Under the pieces are notes generated by a model. That model did no database searches, had not been told where the DNA came from, and worked only from the letters and a program-made list of their open reading frames with translations. Positions 37,992 through 46,733 of a DNA stretch of 64,000 bases are shown piece after piece; within the stretch, counting starts at the first letter, position 1, and every line of letters begins with the position of its first letter. Made by a program: the position numbers and the translations under genes. The DNA lies in the NCBI GenBank assembly GCA_019689555.1, contig JADGHE010000012.1, positions 1-64,000 on the forward strand, written 5' to 3'. The stretch is from Variibacter sp. GTDB taxonomy: Bacteria; Pseudomonadota; Alphaproteobacteria; Rhizobiales; Xanthobacteraceae.

Positions 37992-39047
37992 CTAGCCGGC
38001 GACGAGATCGGGCGTCGCCTCTTCGAGCCGTGACACGCCGCTCAGCGCCATCGCGCGGGCGAGCTCGTCCCGCAGGTGCTGGAGCACGTCGCGCACGCCG
38101 TCGGCGCCGCCGGTCGCCAGGCCCCACAGGACCGGGCGCCCCACCAATACGGCGCGCGCGCCGAGGGCGAGCGCCTTGAGGATGTCGGTGCCCCGCCGGA
38201 TGCCGCCGTCGACATAGACTTCGACACGCCGGCCGACCGCAGCGACCACCTCCGGCAGCGCGACCGCCGTCGTGACCGTGGTGTCGAGGTGCCGGCCGCC
38301 GTGATTGGACACGATCACGGCCTTGGCCCCGGCGTCGACGCAGCGGCGCGCCTCGTCCCCGCGCAGCACGCCCTTGACGAAGACGTCGATGGGGGAGCGC
38401 CGGGCGAGCCACTCCAGGTCGCGGAAGGTCGCCGGATAGATGACCTTGCCCTTCAAGGTCGGGTCATAGGCGGTCCGGCCCATGGGCGCGCCCGGCATGT
38501 TGACGTGGCGGATGTCGGGCGAAGGTTCGAGCGGGCAGCGCGCGGCGCGCGGGCTCCAGCCGTAGACCGGCTGGTCCACCGTGAGCACGACCGCACGGAA
38601 GCCGGCGGCCGCGAGCCGGTCGAGCAACGCCTCCTGCCAGGCGCGGTCCGGCACGAGATAGAGCTGGAACCATTGCGGCGCGCTGCCGCGCACGGCGGCG
38701 ATCTCCTCGATCGGCACGCTGGAGGTGGTCGACAGCGTGTAGATCGCGCCGGCCTCCGCCGCGCCGCGGGCGGTCGCCCGCTCGCCCTCGGGATGGATCG
38801 CCTTGTGCCGGCCGGAGGGCGCCACCATGATGGGCATCGCGACGCGCACGCCCTGGATTGTCGCCGAGGTGTCGATCTGCGTGATGTCGCGCAATACGCG
38901 CGGGCGCAGCCGCAGCGCCCGCCAGGCGGCGACGTTCTCGGCCGCGGTGATCTCGTCGTCGGCTCCGGTCGCGACGAAGGCGTAGGCGCCAGGGGACATG
39001 CGCGCCTTGGCCGCGGCCTCGAGCGCGTCGAAATCCATGCTGTCCAT
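37992..39047 (-). CDS. FMN-dependent alpha-hydroxy-acid oxidase/dehydrogenase
   Basis: This 351-aa flavoenzyme belongs to the (S)-2-hydroxy-acid oxidase family (lactate, glycolate or mandelate oxidising). It is a TIM barrel with MPIMVAPSGRHKAIHPEGE, ATARGAAEAGAIYTLSTTSS and QWFQLYLVPDR for FMN contacts. The catalytic His lies in SNHGGRHLD, with VYVDGGIRRGTDILKALALGA and LVGRPVLWGLA binding the FMN phosphate. Usual family proteins have GGRQLD, here GGRHLD. Length fits oxidases that lack the membrane insert of LldD. Substrate cannot be told from sequence. It is probably monocistronic. Confidence 0.9.
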   Translation of the reverse strand: MDSMDFDALEAAAKARMSPGAYAFVATGADDEITAAENVAAWRALRLRPRVLRDITQIDTSATIQGVRVAMPIMVAPSGRHKAIHPEGERATARGAAEAGAIYTLSTTSSVPIEEIAAVRGSAPQWFQLYLVPDRAWQEALLDRLAAAGFRAVVLTVDQPVYGWSPRAARCPLEPSPDIRHVNMPGAPMGRTAYDPTLKGKVIYPATFRDLEWLARRSPIDVFVKGVLRGDEARRCVDAGAKAVIVSNHGGRHLDTTVTTAVALPEVVAAVGRRVEVYVDGGIRRGTDILKALALGARAVLVGRPVLWGLATGGADGVRDVLQHLRDELARAMALSGVSRLEEATPDLVAG

Positions 39048-39062
39048 GTCGATCGGTCTTGC

Positions 39063-39470
39063 CTATGGGCGGGGGGAAGCCTGTCGGCCGATACGGCCGA
39101 GGTGAGTGAAGCCGAATCCGGCCTCGTATTTCAACCCGTAGCCGAGCAGGCGGTCGCCGCCGATATGCGCAAGCCAGATCAGCGCCACCGCGACGAGCTG
39201 GATGGCCGGGAGCAGCAGGCCGGCGATGGCGAGCGCGATGGGGCCGAGCGTGACGTGGGCGGCGTTGTAGACCCAGGCGCCGACGCGCGGGCCGGCGAGG
39301 TAGCCGAGAAAGCTGAGGTCGGGCAGCAGCACGAGGGCCGCGAAGAGCCACCAGGAGTCGGACACGCGGGGGTAGAGAACGAGCGCCAGCGCGAGCAGCG
39401 CCGCGCCTTCGAGCCGCAGCAGCCGGCGCGGAAGGCCCGCGACACCCGGCGGTTCGCGCGGCTCGGCCAT
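39063..39470 (-). CDS. DUF4260 integral membrane protein
   Basis: This 135-aa inner-membrane protein has four hydrophobic segments (from about LLRLEGAALLALALVLY to LAVALIWLAHIGGDRLLGYG) and ends with LKYEAGFGFTHLGRIGR, which fits the DUF4260 family. The start at 39470 (MAEPREPPG) is chosen because the family begins near there; an upstream start would run into the pccB promoter region. It lies 15 nt before the oxidase gene in the same direction, so they may be co-transcribed. Function is unknown. Confidence 0.8.
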   Translation of the reverse strand: MAEPREPPGVAGLPRRLLRLEGAALLALALVLYPRVSDSWWLFAALVLLPDLSFLGYLAGPRVGAWVYNAAHVTLGPIALAIAGLLLPAIQLVAVALIWLAHIGGDRLLGYGLKYEAGFGFTHLGRIGRQASPRP

Positions 39471-39634
39471 GATCCCATCCTTCCGGCCTGCGGCGGCGGC
39501 CTGCCGCCCCTCGCCAAGGATAGCGCGGATCGCGGCGGCGGCAATGGACGGCGCGAGGTGCGCCCGCGGCAATCGCGGCCGAGGGGCGGCCATGCTATGG
39601 GGGACTCGACGACGGGCTTGGGCCGGGGGACCGC

Positions 39635-41170
39635 ATGAAGGAGATCCTCGAAAAGCTGGAAGCGCGGCGCGCCAAGGCGCGCCTGGGCGGCGGAGAGGCG
39701 CGCATCGCCGCGCAGCACAAGCGCGGCAAGCTCACGGCGCGCGAGCGCCTCGCGCTGCTGCTCGACCGCGATTCGTTCGAAGAGTTCGACATGTTCGTCG
39801 AACACCGCTGCACCGAGTTCGGCATGGACAAGCAGCCGAAGATCCCGGGCGACGGCGTCGTCACCGGCTGGGGCACGGTGAACGGGCGCACGGTGTTCGT
39901 CTTCGCCAAGGACTTCACGGTGTTCGGCGGCTCGCTCTCGGAGACGCATGCGATCAAGATCACGAAGATCCAGGACATGGCGATGAAGGCGCGCGCGCCG
40001 ATCATCGGCCTGTTCGACGCCGGCGGCGCGCGCATCCAGGAGGGCGTGGCGGCGCTCGGCGGCTACGGCGACGTGTTCAAGCGCAACGTGCTCGCCTCCG
40101 GCGTGATTCCGCAGATCAGCGTCATCATGGGCCCGTGCGCGGGCGGCGACGTCTACTCGCCGGCGATGACCGACTTCATCTTCATGGTGCGCGACACGAG
40201 CTACATGTTCGTCACCGGCCCGGACGTGGTGAAGACCGTCACCAACGAGGTCGTGACCGCCGAGGAGCTCGGCGGCGCGCTCGTGCATACGACGAAGTCG
40301 GCCGTCGCCGACGGCGCCTACGACAACGACGTCGAATGCCTGCTGCAGATGCGGCGGCTGATCGACTTTCTGCCCTCGAACTGCACCTCCGGCGTGCCGG
40401 AATGGCCGAGCTTCGACGACGTCGAGCGCGAGGACGAGAGCCTCGACACGCTCGTGCCCGACAACCCCAACAAGCCCTACGACATCAAGGAGCTGATCCT
40501 GAAGGTGGCGGACGAGGGCGACTTCTTCGAAATCAGCGAGACCTTTGCGCGCAACATCGTGGTCGGCTTCGGCCGCATCGGCGGGCGCACGGTGGGCTTC
40601 GTCGCCAACCAGCCGATGGTGCTCGCCGGCGTGCTCGACGCCGACGCAAGCCGCAAGGCGGCGCGCTTCGTGCGCTTCTGCGACGCCTTCAACATTCCCA
40701 TCGTGACCTTCGTCGACGTGCCCGGTTTCCTGCCCGGCACGGCGCAGGAGTACGGCGGGCTCATCAAGCACGGCGCCAAGCTCCTCTTCGCCTACAGCCA
40801 GGCGACGGTGCCGCTCGTCACCGTCATCACCCGCAAGGCCTTCGGCGGCGCCTACGACGTGATGGCCTCAAAGCACGTGGGCGGCGACGTGAACTACGCC
40901 TGGCCGACGGCGCAGATCGCCGTCATGGGCGCGAAGGGGGCGGTGGAGATCATCTTCCGGCAGGACATCGGCGACCCGCAAAAGATCGCGGCGCGCACGC
41001 GCGAATACGAGGAGCGGTTCCTCTCGCCCTTCGTGGCTGCCGAGCGCGGCTATATCGACGAGGTCATTATGCCGCGCACGACGCGCCGCCGCATCGCCCG
41101 CGCGCTCGCCATGCTGCGCAACAAGACGGTGGAGCTGCCGCCGCGCAAGCACGACAATTTGCCGTTGTGA
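39635..41170 (+). CDS. pccB: Acyl-CoA (propionyl-CoA) carboxylase, carboxyltransferase subunit
   Basis: This 511-aa subunit transfers the carboxyl group from biotin to an acyl-CoA, normally propionyl-CoA, forming methylmalonyl-CoA. It shows both crotonase-like halves: [14 protein letters not shown] and [13 protein letters not shown] at the N-terminus, [13 protein letters not shown] and [14 protein letters not shown] in the middle, and [31 protein letters not shown] and [17 protein letters not shown] in the C-terminal half. The biotin-carboxylase subunit (pccA) is not next to it. It faces the Gly-rich protein gene over a 47-nt spacer. Confidence 0.93.
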   Translation: MKEILEKLEARRAKARLGGGEARIAAQHKRGKLTARERLALLLDRDSFEEFDMFVEHRCTEFGMDKQPKIPGDGVVTGWGTVNGRTVFVFAKDFTVFGGSLSETHAIKITKIQDMAMKARAPIIGLFDAGGARIQEGVAALGGYGDVFKRNVLASGVIPQISVIMGPCAGGDVYSPAMTDFIFMVRDTSYMFVTGPDVVKTVTNEVVTAEELGGALVHTTKSAVADGAYDNDVECLLQMRRLIDFLPSNCTSGVPEWPSFDDVEREDESLDTLVPDNPNKPYDIKELILKVADEGDFFEISETFARNIVVGFGRIGGRTVGFVANQPMVLAGVLDADASRKAARFVRFCDAFNIPIVTFVDVPGFLPGTAQEYGGLIKHGAKLLFAYSQATVPLVTVITRKAFGGAYDVMASKHVGGDVNYAWPTAQIAVMGAKGAVEIIFRQDIGDPQKIAARTREYEERFLSPFVAAERGYIDEVIMPRTTRRRIARALAMLRNKTVELPPRKHDNLPL

Positions 41171-41175
41171 AAGGT

Positions 41176-41198
41176 GGCCGGCCGCGCCGCGGCCGGCC
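41176..41198. terminator. Hairpin between convergent genes, possible bidirectional terminator
   Basis: A perfect 9-bp GGCC-rich stem (41176-41184 with 41190-41198) lies between the converging pccB and Gly-rich protein genes. It lacks a T-tract in either direction, so its terminator role is uncertain. Confidence 0.35.
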
Positions 41199-41217
41199 GC
41201 CGCCGTTCGAGCTTCGG

Positions 41218-41535
41218 CTATTTTCCGGCGCCGACGCCGACACCCGCACCCGCGCCGACTCCGGCTTTCGCACCGGCGCCGTTACGTCCGGTCTCGACCG
41301 AGCCTTTGCCGTTGGCCTTGCCCTCGACGCCGATCTTCGCGCCCGGCGCGGAGACCTGTCCGCTCGCGCCGCCCGATCCGGACACGGACCCGCCGGCGTC
41401 GGATCCCGCACCGACCGATCCCTGCGCGGAGCCGCGGTTCTGCGTGCCGACCGAAAGGCCCTGGGCAAGTGCCGGGCCGGCGGCCGTTGCCGCAATCGCC
41501 GCCACAATGAGCGCTGTCCTGATGGATTTGGTCAT
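41218..41535 (-). CDS. Secreted Gly/Ala-rich protein of unknown function
   Basis: This 105-aa protein has a clear signal peptide (MTKSIRTALIVAAIAATAAG, cleavage after ALA before QGLSVG) and a mature part composed almost entirely of Gly, Ser, Ala and Val repeats, ending in an alternating [12 protein letters not shown] stretch. No domain is recognised. The bias suggests an extracellular or periplasmic flexible protein. The start at 41535 follows AGGAGAAG. Confidence 0.75.
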   Translation of the reverse strand: MTKSIRTALIVAAIAATAAGPALAQGLSVGTQNRGSAQGSVGAGSDAGGSVSGSGGASGQVSAPGAKIGVEGKANGKGSVETGRNGAGAKAGVGAGAGVGVGAGK

Positions 41536-41904
41536 GGCTCTTCTCCTCATGTGCCGGGCGAGCGAACGATCATCGTGACGCCGCTGCGTCAGCCCGCGAT
41601 GCGTTCGCCGCCGCTCGATGAGCAACGCTGGGCTGCTCGGATGCCTTCGTCGCGGGCGCGATAAGGAGGCAATGCGGAGGTGGCGGATTCGCAGAGCCTT
41701 CGCGGTCATTTCAAGGAAAATTGGTGACCGCATTCGCCGTCCCGACGAGCCCCGCGTGGCGAAGCGGAATGCGCGGCCGCTCGTCAGGCAGAACGGGCAG
41801 GCGCGCAGGCGCGTGACGGTTTATACTCATGCCGGCTTATACGTGTGTGACGTACGTATGTGACGGCGGCTGGGGGCGCCGCTTGAGGCGACAGGAGCCT
41901 TTTC
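41536..41904. other. Divergent spacer between the Gly-rich protein and pirin genes
   Basis: No gene was seen. It must hold two promoters. On the pirin side there is a 13-bp direct repeat with a GTGACG/TATACG promoter-like pair (41813-41818 and 41838-41843, spacer 19). Confidence 0.5.
41840..41865 (+). repeat. 13-bp tandem direct repeat upstream of the pirin gene
   Basis: Two abutting 13-bp units (41840-41852 and 41853-41865) of the form TACGTGTGTGACG agree at 12 of 13 positions. They overlap a TATACG element and end 39 nt before the pirin ATG. Their position suggests an operator for a dimeric regulator. Confidence 0.6.
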
Positions 41905-42825
41905 ATGAGCTGGATGCCCTCGAACGACCCCGTGCTCGGCGACAAGCGCTCGTGCGACGCGCTCGAGCTCATCATCGTGCCGCGCGTGCGCGATCTCGGC
42001 GACGGCTTTGCGGTGCGCCGCGCGCTGCCGCACGGGCGGCGGCAGATGGTCGGGCCTTTCATCTTCTTCGACCAAATGGGGCCGGTGCAGTTCGTCACCG
42101 GCCAGGGGCTGGACGTGCGCCCGCATCCGCATATCGGGCTCGCGACCGTCACCTATCTCTTCGACGGGCGCGTCATGCACCGCGACAGCGAGGGCAATGC
42201 GCTCGAGATCGTGCCCGGCGCGATGAACCTGATGACGGCCGGGCGCGGCATCGCGCATTCGGAGCGCACGCCCGGCCACGCGCGCGCAGCCGGGCAAAAG
42301 ATGTTCGGCATCCAGAGCTGGATCGCGCTGCCGGAGACGCACGAGGAGACCGATCCGTCTTTCCAGCATTTCGACGCGGCCGACCTGCCCGTGGTCGAGG
42401 ACGGCGGCGTGTGGGCGCGCGTGATCGCAGGCTCCGCGTTCGGGCGGACCGCGCCGGTCGGCATGCTCTCGCCCTGGCTCTACGCCGAAGTGCGGCTCGC
42501 CGCCGGCGCGAGCGCGCCGCTCGATCCGAACCCGGAGGAACGCGCGATCTATGTGGTCGAGGGGGAGGTCGAAATTGCGGGCGAAGCGTTCGAGGGTCCG
42601 CGCCTCCTCGTCTTCCGCCCCGGCGATCGCATCACGGTGAAGGCGACGCGCCCGGCACGGCTGATGTTTCTCGGCGGCGCGCCGCTCGAGGGCCCGCGCT
42701 ACATCTGGTGGAATTTCGTTTCGTCGCGGCGCGAGCGGATCGAGCAGGCCAAGGAGGACTGGAAGACCGGCCGCTTCGCCCCGGTGCCGGGCGAGACCGA
42801 GTTCATCCCGCTGCCGGAAGCGTGA
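41905..42825 (+). CDS. Pirin-family protein
   Basis: This 306-aa cupin protein has the pirin metal site: His74 and His76 in RPHPHIGLATVTYLFDG, and His118 and Glu120 in GIAHSE. The two cupin halves end with PARLMFLGGAPLEGPRYIWWNFVSS, a common C-terminal pirin pattern. Family members include quercetin 2,3-dioxygenases and regulators of metabolic enzymes, so the role is open. It is preceded by a tandem direct repeat and followed by a small membrane protein gene. Confidence 0.92.
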   Translation: MSWMPSNDPVLGDKRSCDALELIIVPRVRDLGDGFAVRRALPHGRRQMVGPFIFFDQMGPVQFVTGQGLDVRPHPHIGLATVTYLFDGRVMHRDSEGNALEIVPGAMNLMTAGRGIAHSERTPGHARAAGQKMFGIQSWIALPETHEETDPSFQHFDAADLPVVEDGGVWARVIAGSAFGRTAPVGMLSPWLYAEVRLAAGASAPLDPNPEERAIYVVEGEVEIAGEAFEGPRLLVFRPGDRITVKATRPARLMFLGGAPLEGPRYIWWNFVSSRRERIEQAKEDWKTGRFAPVPGETEFIPLPEA

Positions 42826-42918
42826 CCCGCGCCCCCCTCTGGAGCGGGCGCGGGAAACCGTGGTAGGTGGCTGCGGCTGTGCGCTAGGGAAGAATTGCGG
42901 GCAGGCGAGGGGAGCCGC

Positions 42919-43104
42919 ATGAAAGACCATCCGCTTGTCATCAAGCTCATGTGCGTGGCGCTGGTCGCGAGCCTCATGGTTCCGATCGGCCGGCTCGCCT
43001 TTCCGCTCGTCGCCGACACGATCGGCACTCTTGAATTCAGCACCATCGAAGCGGTGATGAGCGCGACGCTCGGCTTCGGCCTCTACGCGGCGCTCTTCGG
43101 CTGA
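42919..43104 (+). CDS. Small membrane protein of unknown function (61 aa)
   Basis: This 61-aa protein begins MKDHPLVIKLMCVALVASLM and has two hydrophobic segments (about residues 9-33 and 45-60) linked by DTIGTLEFSTIEA. A GGGGAG ribosome-binding site lies before the ATG. I recall similar short hypothetical membrane proteins in Bradyrhizobium-like bacteria, but no named family. It lies 93 nt after the pirin gene in the same direction. Confidence 0.7.
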   Translation: MKDHPLVIKLMCVALVASLMVPIGRLAFPLVADTIGTLEFSTIEAVMSATLGFGLYAALFG

Positions 43105-43339
43105 GGACGCTCTGCGGCCGTGGGCCTCGCCGGCCGAGGCCGCGGGGCGCACGTGCCTGCGCCCGGCGCGCGAACGCCGCCCCTGCGGCGTCGCGTCGCT
43201 GTGCCGCATCAGGAAAACATCGTCGCTCCACCGTGGCGCTGCCGGGCAATCGCGGTATGGTCATGCGGCGCGCGGGGCCCTGCATCCCCGTGCGCGGCAG
43301 AACAACGAATGCGCCGAAGCGCAATCGAAGGGAGGAAGC

Positions 43340-44311
43340 ATGACCAGAGCATTGGCCGTCGCGGCCGGCATCGCCGCGCTCGCGCTGACGACACCCGCCG
43401 CCGTCGCCCAGACCTATCCCAACCGGCCGATCACCTTCATCATCGGCTTCGCGCCGGGCGGCCCCAGCGACGTGCTGTCGCGCATCATCGGTCGGCGCAT
43501 GGAGCAGGAGCTCAAGCAGCCGATGGTCATCGAGAACCGCGCCGGCGCGGGCGGCAGCCTCGCCGCGCAGATCGTCGCGCGCGCGGCGCCTGACGGCTAC
43601 ACCGTGATGCTCGGCACGAATGCAGCGCTCACCATCAACCCGAACGTCTTGAAGAACGTGGGCTACGACGCCGAGAAGGACTTCGACTACGTCTCCATGA
43701 TCGGCACGCAACCGGACGTGCTTTACGTTCATCCGTCCGTGGAGGCGAAGACCTTCGCCGACCTCATCGCCCTCGCCAAGGCGAACCCCGGCAAGCTCAA
43801 CTTCGGCTCCGGCGGCATCGGCACGCCGGCGCATCTCTCCGGCGAGCTTCTCAAGACCCGGGCGGGCGTCGACATCGCCCATGTGCCGTTCCGCGGCACG
43901 GGCCCGTCCGTGCAGGCGGTGGTCGCCGGCCATATCCAGATGGCGTTCAATCCGCCGGCGCCCCTCATCCCGTTCATTCAGAACGGCTCGATCCGCCCCC
44001 TCGCGGTCACCTCGCCCGAGCGCTCCGGCGCGCTGCCGGACGTACCGACGATTCACGAAAGCGGCTATCCCGGCTTCGACACCAAGAACTGGCACGGACT
44101 GGTGCTGCCGGCCGGCGCGCCGAAAGAGGTGATCGCCGTGCTCCAGCGCGCGCTGCACGCAACCCTCGCCGATCCCGCCGTGAAGAAGCAGCTCAACGAG
44201 CTCGGCGTCGATCTCAAGCCCGGCACGCCGGAGGAATTCCGCGCGGTGATCAGGCAGGAGCTGCCGATGTTCGCCGAGATCATCAAGACCGCCGGCATCA
44301 AAGTCGATTGA
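43340..44311 (+). CDS. Bug/TctC-family periplasmic solute receptor, copy 1
   Basis: This 323-aa protein is a substrate receptor of the tripartite tricarboxylate transporter type (Bug family). A signal peptide (residues 1-23, ending AAVAQ) precedes TYPNRPITFIIGFAPGGPSD, the dicarboxylate/tricarboxylate pocket loop, and APDGYTVMLGTNAA. The C-terminal KNWHGLVLPAGAPKEV is conserved among the three copies here. No membrane subunits TctA or TctB lie nearby, so it is an orphan receptor. It has GGGAGG upstream. Ligand unknown. Confidence 0.93.
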   Translation: MTRALAVAAGIAALALTTPAAVAQTYPNRPITFIIGFAPGGPSDVLSRIIGRRMEQELKQPMVIENRAGAGGSLAAQIVARAAPDGYTVMLGTNAALTINPNVLKNVGYDAEKDFDYVSMIGTQPDVLYVHPSVEAKTFADLIALAKANPGKLNFGSGGIGTPAHLSGELLKTRAGVDIAHVPFRGTGPSVQAVVAGHIQMAFNPPAPLIPFIQNGSIRPLAVTSPERSGALPDVPTIHESGYPGFDTKNWHGLVLPAGAPKEVIAVLQRALHATLADPAVKKQLNELGVDLKPGTPEEFRAVIRQELPMFAEIIKTAGIKVD

Positions 44312-44575
44312 GCGGAGGGCCGGCTGAGCGGACGGCGCGGGGCGGTGCCGTCAACGCCATCGCGCCGGCGCCAAATCGCGCTTCTCGACTCCGTCCATCA
44401 TCGCGGCAACCGCCGCGACGATGCCCCGGGCGCCCGCCCGCATTGCGGACGGCGTCTTCCGCGCGCCGGCAATGCGGTGGCCACGGATGCGGCGAAGCAC
44501 CATAATGCGCCGCGCGCTCTCTTCGGCCGCCGGTCAGGGGAGGGGCGCCACAGACCAAAGGGCGAGGAGGAAACG

Positions 44576-45544
44576 ATGAGGAGAAGGATTGCGCTGGCCG
44601 CCGGGCTCGCGCTGTTGGCCGCCGGCGGGCCCGCGACCGCGGCAGAATTTCCTACCAAGCCGATCACCTTCGTAATCGGCTTCGCGCCGGGCGGACCGAG
44701 CGACGTGATGGCGCGCATCGTCACGAAGCGCATGGAGCAGGAGCTCAAGCAGCCGGTCATCATCGAGAACCGCCCCGGGGCCGGCGGCGGCGTCGCGGGA
44801 ACCTCGGTCGCGCGGGCGGAACCCGACGGCTACACGGTGCTGCTCGGCACCGGCAGCCTGCTCGCCATCAACGCCAGCCTTTACAAGAATCTCGGCTACG
44901 ATCCGATCAAGGATTTCGAGCCGATCAGTCTGCTCGGCACGCAGACGAACGTGCTCTATACGCATCCGTCCGTCGGCGCCAAAACGCTTGCCGATCTCGT
45001 CGCGCTCATCAAGGCCAATCCGGGCAAGTACAATTTCGGCTCCGGCGGCATCGGCACGCCCGCGCATCTCGCCGGCGAGCTGCTCAAGATCAAGGGCGAC
45101 CTGAAGATGACTCATGTGCCGTTTCGCGGCACCGGGCCGTCGCTCCAGGCGGTGATCGCCGGTCACATCCAGATGGCGTTCAACCCGCCGCCGCCTCTGC
45201 TCGGCCATATCGAAAGCGGCGCCATCGTGCCGATCGCCGTGACCACGCTCAAGCGCACGGCGGCACTGCCCGACGTGCCGACCGTCGCCGAAAGCGGCTA
45301 TCCCGGCTTCGAGGCGACCACGTGGCACGGTCTCGTTGCGCCCGCCAACACGCCCAAGGACGTGATCGCGAAGCTGCACCACGCCTTCACCACGGCGCTC
45401 AACGATCCGCAGGTCCACAAGCAGCTCACCGACCTCGGCGTCGACGTGCAAACCACCTCGCCGGAGCAGTTCCGCGCCCATATCCAATCGGAAATTCCGA
45501 AGTGGGCCGAGGTCATCAAGGCGGCCGGCGTCAAGGTGGAGTGA
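44576..45544 (+). CDS. Bug/TctC-family periplasmic solute receptor, copy 2
   Basis: This 322-aa receptor is a close paralogue of the preceding gene. It has a signal peptide (residues 1-22, ending ATAAE) and the same FPTKPITFVIGFAPGGPSD pocket loop, RPGAGGGVAGTSVARAEPDGY, and C-terminal TTWHGLVAPANTPKDV. The start at 44576 follows GAGGAGG. It lies 53 nt before a metallo-beta-lactamase-fold hydrolase gene, possibly co-transcribed, which may act on the imported compound. No transport-channel genes are present. Confidence 0.93.
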   Translation: MRRRIALAAGLALLAAGGPATAAEFPTKPITFVIGFAPGGPSDVMARIVTKRMEQELKQPVIIENRPGAGGGVAGTSVARAEPDGYTVLLGTGSLLAINASLYKNLGYDPIKDFEPISLLGTQTNVLYTHPSVGAKTLADLVALIKANPGKYNFGSGGIGTPAHLAGELLKIKGDLKMTHVPFRGTGPSLQAVIAGHIQMAFNPPPPLLGHIESGAIVPIAVTTLKRTAALPDVPTVAESGYPGFEATTWHGLVAPANTPKDVIAKLHHAFTTALNDPQVHKQLTDLGVDVQTTSPEQFRAHIQSEIPKWAEVIKAAGVKVE

Positions 45545-45597
45545 GCGCGCGAGCCTGCGCGCGGTCGATCGAGGCCGCCGACGGAAAGGAGCGATCC

Positions 45598-46578
45598 ATG
45601 GTCGAACTTGTTCCCGTCGACGGCCTCGACATTCAGGTGCTGGTCGACAACGCGACCGACATCCTTTCGACCACGCCCGCCGGCGTCGAATCCGAATACG
45701 CCTCGTTTGCGCGGCGCGGCTTTCGCACGACCGGCGGGCGCTGCCTGTGCTGCGCCGTGCACGGCCTGTCGCTGCTCGTCACCGCCTGCCGCGGCGATGT
45801 GCGCCACACGGTCCTGTTCGACTCGGGGCCGGAGGAATACGCCTTCGAGCGCAACGTGACGCGGCTCGGGGTCGATCTCGGCGCGGTCGAAAGCATCGTT
45901 CTCTCGCACGGGCACTGGGACCATGCCGGCGCGATGCTGCTCGCGCTCAACATGATCCGCAGCCGCAACGGCGGCCGCGAGGTGCCCTACTATGCCCACC
46001 CCGGCATGTTTCGCACGCGCGGCGTCCGCCTGCCGGACGGGACCGTGCGGCCGATGGAGGACGTGCCGAGCGTCGCTGCGCTCGAAGCCTTCGGCGCCAA
46101 GGTCGTCAGCACGACGGAACCGCAGATCCTGCTCGACGGCATGTTTCTGGTGAGCGGGGAGATTCCTCGCGTCAGCGGCTTTGAGCCCGGCTATCCGGGC
46201 CAGGTGCGCAGAACCGAGGACGGAGAGGGCTGGGAGCCCGATCCGCTCGTCATCGACGAGCGCTTCCTCGCCGCCCATGTGGCCGGCAAGGGGCTCGTCG
46301 TGCTCAGTGCCTGCTCGCATGCCGGAATCGTCAATGTGCTGATCCATGCGCAAAAGCTGTTTCCGGGCGTGCCGCTGCATGCGGCCGTGGGAGGCCTGCA
46401 TCTTTCGGGCGCGAACGAGAGCATCATCCCGCAGACGATCGAGGGGCTGCGTGCCTTCGGTCTCGCGAGGATCGCCGCGGGTCACTGCACGGGCTGGCGG
46501 GCGATGACGGCGCTCGCCAACGCCTTCGGCGATCGGGTGCTGGCGCCGACGGCCGTGGGCAAACGCTTCAGCTTCTAG
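45598..46578 (+). CDS. Metallo-beta-lactamase-fold hydrolase (DHPS-like)
   Basis: This 326-aa enzyme has the zinc-binding HGHWDH motif at residues 104-109 (SHGHWDHAG), a further Cys/His region SACSHAGIVN near 240, and GHCTGW near the C-terminus. This arrangement fits the MBL subfamily related to archaeal dihydropteroate-precursor synthases and metal-dependent hydrolases. It lies between a solute receptor and an EamA transporter and may process the transported compound. No signal peptide was seen. The RCLCCAVHG Cys cluster near residue 48 is notable. Confidence 0.88.
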   Translation: MVELVPVDGLDIQVLVDNATDILSTTPAGVESEYASFARRGFRTTGGRCLCCAVHGLSLLVTACRGDVRHTVLFDSGPEEYAFERNVTRLGVDLGAVESIVLSHGHWDHAGAMLLALNMIRSRNGGREVPYYAHPGMFRTRGVRLPDGTVRPMEDVPSVAALEAFGAKVVSTTEPQILLDGMFLVSGEIPRVSGFEPGYPGQVRRTEDGEGWEPDPLVIDERFLAAHVAGKGLVVLSACSHAGIVNVLIHAQKLFPGVPLHAAVGGLHLSGANESIIPQTIEGLRAFGLARIAAGHCTGWRAMTALANAFGDRVLAPTAVGKRFSF

Positions 46579-46733
46579 AACGGTCCGGCGGGTTCCCGGC
46601 GCGTCCCTTTTGCAGGCTGCGCCGCGGAACGCAGAGCAGCCATGCGTGTCGCGGCCCCTTCCGTTCGGTTATAAGCGCGCGCGCTTCGCGGTCGCGAGGC
46701 CGCTTCAGCCAAAAGCCTGTACAGGATGGTCCC

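Noticed and set aside
43340-44311. Complete tripartite tricarboxylate transporter
   Set aside because: Only receptor subunits are present. No TctA or TctB membrane genes occur in the window.
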